NCBI RefSeq assembly: GCF_000159955.1
Contig: NZ_GG695985.1
Span: forward strand, 1-31,232
Direction of reading: 5' to 3'
DNA: 31,232 bases
Origin: Paenibacillus sp. oral taxon 786 str. D14
GTDB taxonomy: Bacteria > Bacillota > Bacilli > Paenibacillales > Paenibacillaceae
The position numbers and the translations under genes were made by a program. Shown here one piece after another: positions 24,244-31,232 of this stretch (positions are counted from its first letter, which is position 1; every line of letters starts with the position of its first letter). The notes under the pieces are model-generated. The model was not told where the DNA came from and made no database searches. It saw nothing but the letters and a program-made list of their open reading frames with translations.

Positions 24244-26409
24244 ATGACACAACAACCCATAGAGAATTATCTGAAGCAGATGACCCTGGAGGAAAAAATC
24301 GACCAGTTGCTGCAGCTCGCCGTCCCGTTCTTTGAAGGAGCCCGGACCGAGGGAGAAATCACTGGTCCGATGCAGGAGCTGGGCGTATCTGAGGAAACAG
24401 TGCGTAACACAGGTTCGGTTCTCGGATTATCCGGAGCGCAGGAAGCGATCAACGTGCAGCAGGCTCATTTAAAGAAGAACCGCTTAGGCATTCCGCTGTT
24501 GATGATGGCCGATATCATTCACGGCTTTAAAACGATCTTCCCCGTACCGCTGGCCATCGGCTGCTCTTGGGATTTGTCTCTGGCTGAGCGAAGCGCAGAA
24601 ATTGCTGCCAGAGAAGCCGCAGTGTCAGGGGTTCATGTCACGTTTGCCCCGATGGTCGATCTGGTGCGTGATCCCCGGTGGGGGCGGGTGATGGAGTCGA
24701 CCGGCGAAGATCCGTATCTGAACAGCGAATTCGCGCGGGCGTTTGTCCGCGGCTTCCAGGGCCGCGATTTGCGGAACGATACAAGCCGGGTGGCTGCCTG
24801 TGTAAAGCATTTCGCCGCCTATGGCGCTGCCGAGGGCGGACGGGATTATAACACCGTCGACATGTCGGAATGGCGGTTGCGTGAAACCTATTTGCCGGCT
24901 TACAAAGCCGCGTTGGAAGAAGGCTGCGAAATGGTTATGGCCTCGTTTAACACGGTGGATGGCATTCCGGCAACCGGCAATCGGCGCTTATTACGTCAGC
25001 TGCTTCGCGAAGAATGGGGCTTTAACGGCGTGATCATCTCAGATTGGGGCGCAGTGAAGGAACTGATTCCGCACGGAGCTGCGGCCGACGAGAAGGAAGC
25101 GGCCTGCCGCTCGATCGAAGCGGGCATCGACATCGAGATGATGACCACCTGCTATATGAAGCATTTGGCGGAGCTGGTGAAGACCGGGGTGGTCGAGGAA
25201 AAACGGATTGACGAAGCGGTGCTGCGGATCCTGCAACTCAAAGAGAAGCTCGGACTCTTTGATAATCCTTATCGCGGCGCAGATCCAGAGCGGGAAGCGG
25301 AGATCGTCTTCTGCGAGGAACACCGGGCCGCCTCCCGCGAGCTGGCAACTAAATCCTGCGTTCTGCTCAAAAACGAAGGCGTACTGCCGCTGCGGCGGGA
25401 TCAATCGATCGCGTTGATTGGCCCGTTTGCGCAAAGCGGTGACATTCTTGGCCCGTGGTCATGGCAGGGGTCGACGGAAGCGGCGGTTCGGCTTTATGAC
25501 GGCCTAGTCGCAAAGGCAGGCGCGAGCCGGATCGTTGTTGCGGAGGGCTGCGGCATCGAGGAAGCCGATGACCGCCGGCTTCAGGAAGCTGTGGCCGCAG
25601 CGGCTGGCGCCGACGTGATCGTGCTGGCGTTAGGCGAAAGCTCGGAAATGAGCGGTGAGGCGGGCAGCCGGGGAGATATCCGGCTGCCGCGGGCGCAGCT
25701 GGCGTTGATCGAACGTCTCGCTGAGCTCGGCAAGCCGATGGCGGCCGTGTTGTTTAACGGCCGGCCGCTGGACCTGCACGGCGTAGCAGATCGTGTTGGT
25801 GCCGTGCTTGAAGCCTGGTTCCCAGGCAGCGAAGGCGGCCATGCGATCGCCGACCTGTTGTATGGGGACGTACAGCCGTCGGGACGGCTGTCGATGTCTT
25901 TTCCATATGCAGCAGGGCAGATTCCGGTGTACTACAACCACTTCAACACCGGGCGCCCGAAGGGAGCGCCGGACGCTCAGATTAGATACGTTTCGCAATA
26001 TCTGGACATGCCAAACGAGCCGCTTTTCCCGTTTGGGTTCGGGCTCAGCTACACCACGTTTATGTATAGCGAACCGGAACTGTCGGCAACGGTTATGACA
26101 CCAGAACAGCCGCTGACAATCAAGGTGAACGTGACGAATACCGGATCGGCAGCCGCTGAGGAGACCGTGCAGCTCTATATCCGCGATATCGCGGGGGACG
26201 TGGTTCGGCCGGTCAAGGAGCTGAAGGGATTCCGCAAAATCCTGTTGCAGCCGGGGGAAACTCAGGAAGTCACTTTTGAAATTACCGAGGCGCAGCTGCG
26301 ATATCACCATAGCGATTTGACTTACAGCAGCGATGCGGGCGAGTTTGTGGCCTTTGTGGGTCCCAACAGCCGGGATGCCGCGGGCGTGCGATTTATTTTG
26401 CAAAAATAG
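24244..26409 (+). CDS. bglX: GH3 beta-glucosidase (putative sophorose/oligoglucan hydrolase)
   Basis: A 721-residue three-domain glycoside hydrolase family 3 enzyme that should remove glucose from beta-linked disaccharides. The N-terminal TIM-like barrel shows MTLEEKIDQLLQL, GRVMESTGEDPYL, CVKHFAAYG and the nucleophile Asp267 in VIISDWGAVKEL. The second domain carries LLKNEGVLPL and GESSEMSGEAGSR, where the acid/base Glu is expected. A fibronectin III-like domain (about 620-700, LTIKVNVTNTGSAAAEETVQLY) closes it. There is no signal peptide, so it is cytosolic, unlike secreted BglX of Gram-negatives. AAAGGTGG lies seven bases upstream of the ATG. It leads a rightward operon with the GH94 gene 29 bases downstream. 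Specificity for beta-1,2 links is inferred from context and from the Listeria homologue. Confidence 0.92.
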   Translation: MTQQPIENYLKQMTLEEKIDQLLQLAVPFFEGARTEGEITGPMQELGVSEETVRNTGSVLGLSGAQEAINVQQAHLKKNRLGIPLLMMADIIHGFKTIFPVPLAIGCSWDLSLAERSAEIAAREAAVSGVHVTFAPMVDLVRDPRWGRVMESTGEDPYLNSEFARAFVRGFQGRDLRNDTSRVAACVKHFAAYGAAEGGRDYNTVDMSEWRLRETYLPAYKAALEEGCEMVMASFNTVDGIPATGNRRLLRQLLREEWGFNGVIISDWGAVKELIPHGAAADEKEAACRSIEAGIDIEMMTTCYMKHLAELVKTGVVEEKRIDEAVLRILQLKEKLGLFDNPYRGADPEREAEIVFCEEHRAASRELATKSCVLLKNEGVLPLRRDQSIALIGPFAQSGDILGPWSWQGSTEAAVRLYDGLVAKAGASRIVVAEGCGIEEADDRRLQEAVAAAAGADVIVLALGESSEMSGEAGSRGDIRLPRAQLALIERLAELGKPMAAVLFNGRPLDLHGVADRVGAVLEAWFPGSEGGHAIADLLYGDVQPSGRLSMSFPYAAGQIPVYYNHFNTGRPKGAPDAQIRYVSQYLDMPNEPLFPFGFGLSYTTFMYSEPELSATVMTPEQPLTIKVNVTNTGSAAAEETVQLYIRDIAGDVVRPVKELKGFRKILLQPGETQEVTFEITEAQLRYHHSDLTYSSDAGEFVAFVGPNSRDAAGVRFILQK

Positions 26410-26438
26410 AAATCATAAGGATCAAAGGAGTGGAAAGG

Positions 26439-29400
26439 ATGACGACAGCAACGGAGGCGTGGAAAGTTCTTCAGTCGGGGGACTTGACCTTTACGTTATG
26501 GAACAGCGGCGATCTGTACGAAATGAAATACCGGGACATCCTGATGAATCAGCTGTTATCCGGCCCGGTGGAGGGTTCGCTGAACAATCTGTATTTACGT
26601 CTGCACCTCCCCGAGGGGATTCGGGCCATTCCCTTGCTTGGCATTCGCTCGATCAGCCGGCTGAGCTTCGGGGCGGATACTGCGGTTTGGAAGGGGGAAG
26701 CCGAAGGGATTCAGTACGAGGTCGTGTTGAGACTGGATTCCCGGGGCATTTGGTTCTGGGACGTTCGGCTGGAGGGACAAACCTCGGTTGAGATCGACGT
26801 TGTCTATGGTCAGGATATCGGGCTTGCCGAACCGGGAGCGGTACGCAGCAATGAAGCGTATATGTCTCAATACATCGACCATACCGTATTCCGGCATGAG
26901 CGGCGGGGCACGGTCATTTGCTCGCGGCAAAACCAGCCGCAGCGCGGAAAATTCCCTTATATGCAGCAAGGGGCGCTCACCGGAGCTGCGGGATATTCGA
27001 CCGATGGCTTTCAGTTTTTTGGGTTGTCCTACAAAGAAACGGATCGCCCCGAAGCGTTGGCGCGCAAGGAGCTGGCAAACGAAATTTATCAATACGAGTT
27101 TGCTTACGCGGCGCTTCAAACGGGCAGTCAACTGCTGAATGGGCAAGCGCGGTTTGTCTTCTACGGACTGGTACGGGAGGATTATCCGGAGGCGATCGAG
27201 ACGCTGGAATTCGAGGAGTTGATTGAAGACGCGTGGCGTAAATGGGAGGCCGCCCCTGTAAATGCGGTTGAGGCTGCAGCTCCAGTAACCTTAGCGACGG
27301 AATTGGGCGAGCCGCTGTCGGGTTTACCGATGGACGACGCCGAAATCGAGGCGCTATTCCCGCATCGTCAGCATGAGGAGCGGGATGGCGGGCAGCTGCT
27401 ATCTTTCTTCACGGATACGCACGAGCATGTCGTTTTGAAGGAAAAAGAGCTTCAGGTCGAGCGGCCGCACGGCATCATCCTGATGTCCGGCGGGAACGAC
27501 CGGGTAGGCAGCGAAGTGCTTACGACGACTTCGTACATGTACGGCGTATTTAATTCCCAGGTGGTCGTGGGCAACACCTCATTCCACAAGTGGGTTTCCA
27601 ACGTACGCAATGCGCTGAACGTCTCCAAAGCGTCCGGACAACGGATCTACGTGGAATTGGACGGGGTGTACCGGCTGTTGACGATGCCGTCGATGTTTGA
27701 GATGGGCTTTAACTACGCCCGCTGGACCTATAAAATGGCGGAGGATACGATCGTTGTCACCAACTATACCGCAACGGATTCCCCGGAACTTGCGTTGAAC
27801 ATCGTGTCTGCGAACGGCAGAGCGTACCGCTATTTGGTGACAAATCAAATCGTTATGAATGATTTGGAGTTCCAACGTTCTTTTCTCATGGAGCAAAAAG
27901 AATCGGTGCTGACGTTCCGGGCCGACCGCGAAGCGCTGTCTGCTTCCGTATATCCGGACCTAGCTTACCGGATGCACGTATCGGGAACAGGCTTTAACGT
28001 ATATGATGAACGCCGGCTGGCTCCGGGTGCAGCGCCGGGCAGCTCGTCGCTGGTGGTGCTGGAAACGGAGCCTTGCAGCAATTGGACACTCACGGTGCAA
28101 GGTTTGCTGCATGACGGGGAATCGAAGCCTGCGATTCGGGAGGTACAGGAAGAAGCCGTTCGGTACCGTGAGTTTTTGGGCCGGGTGATGAACGGCTTCC
28201 GGTTATCGCTGGAGGAAGCGTCAGCGCCTGCAGCTCAGGAACTGCAAAAGCTCAATACGCTGGCTTGGTGGTATACGCACAATATGCTTGTCCATTTCTC
28301 GGTGCCCCACGGGCTGGAGCAATATGGCGGGGCCGCTTGGGGCACCCGCGATGTTTGCCAGGGACCGGCGGAATATTTTTTGGCGACGCAAAAATACGGG
28401 GTGGTCAAAGACATCCTGAAGACGGTGTATGCTCACCAATATGAGGACGACGGAAACTGGCCGCAATGGTTTATGTTTGATCGTTACTTCCGGATTCAGC
28501 AGGAGGAGAGCCATGGCGACATCATCGTCTGGCCGCTGAAGGTGCTGAGTGATTACTTGACGGCGACCGGGGACTATGGGCTGCTGGATGAAGAGGTTCC
28601 GTATACGGTCAAAGGAAGCTTTGAACTGTCTGCCACGCCGGCGACGATCCGCGAGCATGCGAAGAAGGAAATCGGCTATATCCGCAGCCATTTCTTGCAT
28701 GATACTTATTTGTCTTCCTACGGCGACGGGGATTGGGACGATACGCTGCAACCGGCGAATGCCCAGCTCAAGCGCTTTATGAGCAGCAGCTGGACGGTGG
28801 CGTTAACGTATCAGACGTTCCGTCAGCTGGCGGAGGCGTTGCCGGAAGAGGAGCAGCATTGGGCAAATGAACTTGCGGAGCTGGCCGAGGGCATCAAGCG
28901 TGATTTTAACAAGTATATGCTGGGCACGGAAGTTATCCCCGGTTTCGTCTATATGGAACAACCGGGGCAAGCCGAATTGATGCTGCATCCGACGGATACA
29001 AAAACGGGGATCCATTACCGGCTGCTGCCGATGACACGCAGCATGATCGCCGAGCTGCTCACCGCTGAGCAGGCGGAAGCGCATTACGGCGTCATTAAAG
29101 AGAAGCTATACCATCCGGATGGCGTGCGCTTGATGGATCGGCCGGCCAAATACCGGGGCGGCGTTAGCACACACTTCAAGCGGGCGGAGCAGGCGTCCAA
29201 CTTCGGGCGTGAGATCGGGCTGCAGTACGTTCATGCCCATATCCGCTTCATCGAAGCGATGGCCAAGCTCGGCAAAGCCGAGGAAGCTTGGAGCGGGCTG
29301 CACAAGATTAACCCGGTGGGGCTTAGGGACGTTGTGCCGAATGCGGAGCTGCGGCAAAGCAACGTCTACTTCAGCAGCTCGGACGGCAAGTTCGCCACCC

Positions 29401-29792
29401 GTTACGATGCGGAGGAACGGTTTGATGAGTTGCGGAGCGGGAACGTGCCGGTGAAAGGCGGCTGGCGTATTTATTCCAGCGGCCCTGGAATCTATATGAA
29501 CCAGCTGATCTCCAACTGCCTAGGCATCCGAGTGCGAGGGGAGGACCTGATCATTGACCCTGTGCTGCCGCCGCATTTGGATGGGCTGCGGTTTGATTTT
29601 GCGTGGATGGGCCTCCCGACCACGTTCATCTACCACATGAACGGCCAAGGCCGCGCAGTGCGGATCAACGGCCAAGAGATTCCGATTCGGGAGAATCCGG
29701 GATTTTACCGTAGCGGCGGCGTTCGGATCAGCCGGCAGGATTTTGCGGCGTTCGGGTCGAATGATCATAACGTCGTTGAAATCTGGATGTAA
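26439..29792 (+). CDS. GH94 phosphorylase, probable 1,2-beta-oligoglucan phosphorylase
   Basis: A 1117-residue cytosolic enzyme of glycoside hydrolase family 94, which cleaves beta-glucans with phosphate to give glucose 1-phosphate. A long N-terminal beta-rich part is followed by the (alpha/alpha)6 barrel with GTRDVCQGPAEYF, DGNWPQWFMFD, GDIIVWPLKVLSDYLTATGD and the catalytic motif GDGDWDDTLQP, where Asp765 aligns with the GH94 general acid (DWND in cellobiose phosphorylase). The C-terminus has KGGWRIYSSGPGIYMNQL and DPVLPPHLDGL. The length fits 1,2-beta-oligoglucan phosphorylase (EC 2.4.1.333, about 1100) better than cellobiose phosphorylase (about 800). Gene order with GH3, a sugar importer and LacI matches the Listeria sophorooligosaccharide locus. 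The ATG at 26439 has AAAGGAG eight bases upstream; the GTG at 26430 lies inside that site. Laminaribiose-type activity is the main alternative. Confidence 0.82.
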   Translation: MTTATEAWKVLQSGDLTFTLWNSGDLYEMKYRDILMNQLLSGPVEGSLNNLYLRLHLPEGIRAIPLLGIRSISRLSFGADTAVWKGEAEGIQYEVVLRLDSRGIWFWDVRLEGQTSVEIDVVYGQDIGLAEPGAVRSNEAYMSQYIDHTVFRHERRGTVICSRQNQPQRGKFPYMQQGALTGAAGYSTDGFQFFGLSYKETDRPEALARKELANEIYQYEFAYAALQTGSQLLNGQARFVFYGLVREDYPEAIETLEFEELIEDAWRKWEAAPVNAVEAAAPVTLATELGEPLSGLPMDDAEIEALFPHRQHEERDGGQLLSFFTDTHEHVVLKEKELQVERPHGIILMSGGNDRVGSEVLTTTSYMYGVFNSQVVVGNTSFHKWVSNVRNALNVSKASGQRIYVELDGVYRLLTMPSMFEMGFNYARWTYKMAEDTIVVTNYTATDSPELALNIVSANGRAYRYLVTNQIVMNDLEFQRSFLMEQKESVLTFRADREALSASVYPDLAYRMHVSGTGFNVYDERRLAPGAAPGSSSLVVLETEPCSNWTLTVQGLLHDGESKPAIREVQEEAVRYREFLGRVMNGFRLSLEEASAPAAQELQKLNTLAWWYTHNMLVHFSVPHGLEQYGGAAWGTRDVCQGPAEYFLATQKYGVVKDILKTVYAHQYEDDGNWPQWFMFDRYFRIQQEESHGDIIVWPLKVLSDYLTATGDYGLLDEEVPYTVKGSFELSATPATIREHAKKEIGYIRSHFLHDTYLSSYGDGDWDDTLQPANAQLKRFMSSSWTVALTYQTFRQLAEALPEEEQHWANELAELAEGIKRDFNKYMLGTEVIPGFVYMEQPGQAELMLHPTDTKTGIHYRLLPMTRSMIAELLTAEQAEAHYGVIKEKLYHPDGVRLMDRPAKYRGGVSTHFKRAEQASNFGREIGLQYVHAHIRFIEAMAKLGKAEEAWSGLHKINPVGLRDVVPNAELRQSNVYFSSSDGKFATRYDAEERFDELRSGNVPVKGGWRIYSSGPGIYMNQLISNCLGIRVRGEDLIIDPVLPPHLDGLRFDFAWMGLPTTFIYHMNGQGRAVRINGQEIPIRENPGFYRSGGVRISRQDFAAFGSNDHNVVEIWM

Positions 29793-29800
29793 GTTGAATT

Positions 29801-29868
29801 CAAGATTCGACGTCGAAATTGCATCTGGGGAACACCTCGTGATCGGAAGACCATTTTTTGAACTACCG
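29801..29868. repeat. 68-base direct repeat, copy A
   Basis: Left copy of a direct repeat with 58 of 68 matching bases to copy B at 30025-30092, no gaps (hand alignment). It starts with CAAGATTCGACGTCGAA, which contains the palindrome TTCGACGTCGAA, and ends with TTTTTTGAACTACCG. It begins nine bases after the GH94 stop. Confidence 0.85.
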
Positions 29869-29893
29869 AATAAGATAGAGGTTCAAAAAGTGG
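29852..29893. repeat. Inverted repeat at right edge of copy A
   Basis: A 13-base arm ending TTTTTGAAC (about 29851-29863) faces GTTCAAAAAGTGG (29881-29893) with one T-G mismatch and a loop of about 17 bases. A weak terminator for the GH94 operon is possible, but the T-run is on the left arm, which is not the usual form. Confidence 0.6.
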
Positions 29894-30024
29894 GGTTTCC
29901 AGCACCGAGAAGGTTGGATGAAGCTTAGGGATTGAGTAGCGGAGCGTAGGCAAAACCTACGTGAGCAACTGAAATGTTTCCGAAGGAAACATGCATCGGA
30001 AGCATACGCTTTCCCGGCTGAGTC
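29869..30024. other. Hairpin-rich core between the direct repeats
   Basis: This 156-base segment has no coding potential but carries compact hairpins: CGTAGG (29945-29950) with CCTACG (29956-29961) and the perfect ATGTTTCC-GAA-GGAAACAT (29974-29992), followed by GCAT repeats. It has the look of a structured RNA or of a small repeat element rather than a promoter. Confidence 0.6.
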
Positions 30025-30092
30025 CAAGATTCGACGTCGAACCTGCATCTAAGAAACTCATCGTGATGGGAAGACTACTTTTTGAACTACCG
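30025..30092. repeat. 68-base direct repeat, copy B
   Basis: Right copy of the direct repeat, offset by 224 bases from copy A. It keeps CAAGATTCGACGTCGAA at the left and TTTTTGAACTACCG at the right. It ends three bases before the ribosome binding site of the lacI gene, so it forms the end of that gene's leader. Confidence 0.85.
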
Positions 30093-30109
30093 ATAAGGGG
30101 AGTAATGTT

Positions 30110-31075
30110 GTGGTAAGCATTAAGGACATAGCCAAAAAAGCCGGAGTCTCCATCTCCACGGTATCCTACGCACTGAATGGAAGTCCGAAAATTACCGACG
30201 AGACGAGCGCAAGAATTTTGGCGATCGCGGAACAACTGAATTATGTGCCCAATGCTGCCGCACGTTCCTTAAAAACCCGTGAGTCGAAGATCATCGGCGT
30301 GTATTTGACCGACTTCAGCGGCGCTTTCTACGGCGACCTGTTGCAGGGCGTAAAAGAAGTGCTGAACCAGAAGGGGTACGACATGGTCGTATGCAGCGGC
30401 AAGCAGTCCCATCGACTGCTGCCTGAGCGGATGGTAGACGGGGCGATTATTTTGGACGCTACGTTCTCTAGTCAGGAGCTGCTCAAGTACGCCGACATTG
30501 GGCATAAAATCGTGGTGCTCGACCGCGAGCTCAACCACCCGAACATCAATCAGGTTCTGTTGGACAACAAGGCGGGAGCGACCTTGGCGGTCGAGCACTT
30601 GATCGAGCAGGGGCACCGCAAGCTTTATGTCGTCACGGGGCCCAAGGGCTCCTATGACTCGAAGCAGCGGCTGAAAGCGGTGAAGCAGACGGTCGCCCGT
30701 TTCGATGGAGTGGAGCTGACCGAAATCGAAGGAAACTTCAATAAGGATGCCGGAGAACGGGCGGCTGAGCAGATCCTTCGGGACGTGACCACACCGGTGG
30801 GCGTATTCTGCCTGAACGACGAGATGGCGATTGGCCTCTACAATGCGGTGAAACGGACCGATTATGTGATCGGCAAAGACATCCATATTATCGGTTTCGA
30901 TAACATCGAGTTAGCCGAATATACGGTGCCGCGTCTGGCGACGATCGACTATTCTAAGCGGAAGTGGGGAGCGCTGGCATCCGAGCAGCTGCTGAAGATC
31001 CTGGCCGGGGAACCGGTCGAGCATGAGCGGGTGTACGTGACGCTGGTGAAGGGCAATTCCGTGGGCCAAGTTTAA
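30110..31075 (+). CDS. LacI family transcriptional regulator of the carbohydrate locus
   Basis: A 321-residue LacI/GalR-type regulator. The N-terminal helix-turn-helix is typical (SIKDIAKKAGVSISTVSYALNG, residues 3-24), followed by LNYVPNAAARSLKTRES, which contains the hinge helix. The rest is the periplasmic-binding-like effector domain, with FCLNDEMAIGLYNAV and HIIGFDNIELAEYTVPRLATID, which are common to the family. The start is GTG at 30110 with AAGGGGAG seven bases upstream. It is the last gene of the locus, 317 bases after the GH94 gene, and is the likely repressor acting at the four GAAACGTTTC palindromes between the importer and GH3 genes; the inducer would be an imported beta-glucooligosaccharide. 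No copy of the palindrome lies before this gene. Confidence 0.93.
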   Translation: MVSIKDIAKKAGVSISTVSYALNGSPKITDETSARILAIAEQLNYVPNAAARSLKTRESKIIGVYLTDFSGAFYGDLLQGVKEVLNQKGYDMVVCSGKQSHRLLPERMVDGAIILDATFSSQELLKYADIGHKIVVLDRELNHPNINQVLLDNKAGATLAVEHLIEQGHRKLYVVTGPKGSYDSKQRLKAVKQTVARFDGVELTEIEGNFNKDAGERAAEQILRDVTTPVGVFCLNDEMAIGLYNAVKRTDYVIGKDIHIIGFDNIELAEYTVPRLATIDYSKRKWGALASEQLLKILAGEPVEHERVYVTLVKGNSVGQV

Positions 31076-31093
31076 TTCGGACAAAAAGAGGAG

Positions 31094-31120
31094 AATAAGG
31101 GTACAAATTACCCTTATTTT
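31094..31120 (+). terminator. Terminator after lacI
   Basis: AATAAGGGTA (31094-31103) pairs perfectly with TACCCTTATT (31109-31118) around a 5-base loop, ending in a short T-run. It lies 18 bases after the lacI stop. Confidence 0.7.
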
Positions 31121-31232
31121 CACGTTGAGCGAATAACCGGGACGAATAACGGTAAAAAATGGCCTTATTCTGCGAAAACGAGCTTGAAATCCCCCTTCTG
31201 AGCACCATTTGGCGAAAATAAGACCCTAAAAT
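31121..31232. other. Right-hand flank with recurring AATAA-type motifs
   Basis: These last 112 bases carry no supported gene. GAATAAC occurs twice, near 31131 and 31145, with CCTTATTC and AAAATAAGACCC further on, echoing the stem of the lacI terminator. The window ends before any next gene is visible. Confidence 0.5.

Noticed and set aside
26430..26438. GTG start for the GH94 gene at 26430
   Set aside because: This GTG is part of the AAAGGAG ribosome binding site region; the ATG at 26439 is spaced correctly from it.
29793..30109. Insertion sequence between the GH94 gene and lacI
   Set aside because: There is no transposase frame, and the repeats at the edges are direct rather than terminal inverted repeats.

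Overview
The window looks like a chromosomal segment of a moderately GC-rich low-GC-phylum Firmicute, most likely Paenibacillus or a close relative. This rests on family composition (Paenibacillus-type Tad cluster with a DUF5702 protein and an FHA protein; YfhF, YvyE and DUF2621 homologues; short Bacillus-type Pgi), strong AAGGAGG-like ribosome binding sites, use of TTG and GTG starts, and sigma-A style promoters. No tRNA, rRNA, CRISPR array, transposase or prophage gene was seen.

Layout. (1) 1-6337 is the distal half of a Tad/Flp pilus operon: Flp1-like pilin, TadE, a large TadG-like DUF5702 protein, a second TadE-like protein with an Ig-like C-terminus, the A24 prepilin peptidase and a membrane FHA protein. 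(2) 6338-8592 is a Fur-box-controlled pair of FecCD siderophore permeases ending in a terminator shared with a convergent gene. (3) 8601-19181 is housekeeping: yfhF-type epimerase, DUF2621 protein, endonuclease IV (nfo), formyl-THF deformylase (purU), transketolase (tkt), nucleoside phosphorylase (ppnP), a 3-hydroxyisobutyrate-dehydrogenase-like enzyme, glucose-6-phosphate isomerase (pgi), YvyE and a TetR regulator. (4) 19517-20581 is a solitary CysA-like ABC ATPase. (5) 20642-31075 is a carbohydrate-use locus.

The carbohydrate locus is the most coherent system. A lipoprotein binding protein and two CUT1 permeases run leftwards. A GH3 beta-glucosidase, an 1117-residue GH94 phosphorylase and a LacI regulator run rightwards. 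Gene content, GH94 length and lack of signal peptides on both enzymes match the known Listeria innocua locus for 1,2-beta-oligoglucans (sophorooligosaccharides): import, phosphorolysis to glucose 1-phosphate, and hydrolysis of the remaining sophorose by GH3. The 474-base divergent control region carries two good sigma-A promoters facing apart and four copies of the same palindrome GAAACGTTTC, one just downstream of each predicted start of transcription.

Two intergenic regions hold structure that no gene explains: a tandem duplication of a 111-base element rich in inverted repeats upstream of pgi (16196-16417), and a 68-base direct repeat flanking a hairpin-rich core between the GH94 gene and lacI (29801-30092). 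Both look like small non-coding repeat elements and are the best candidates for undescribed biology here.
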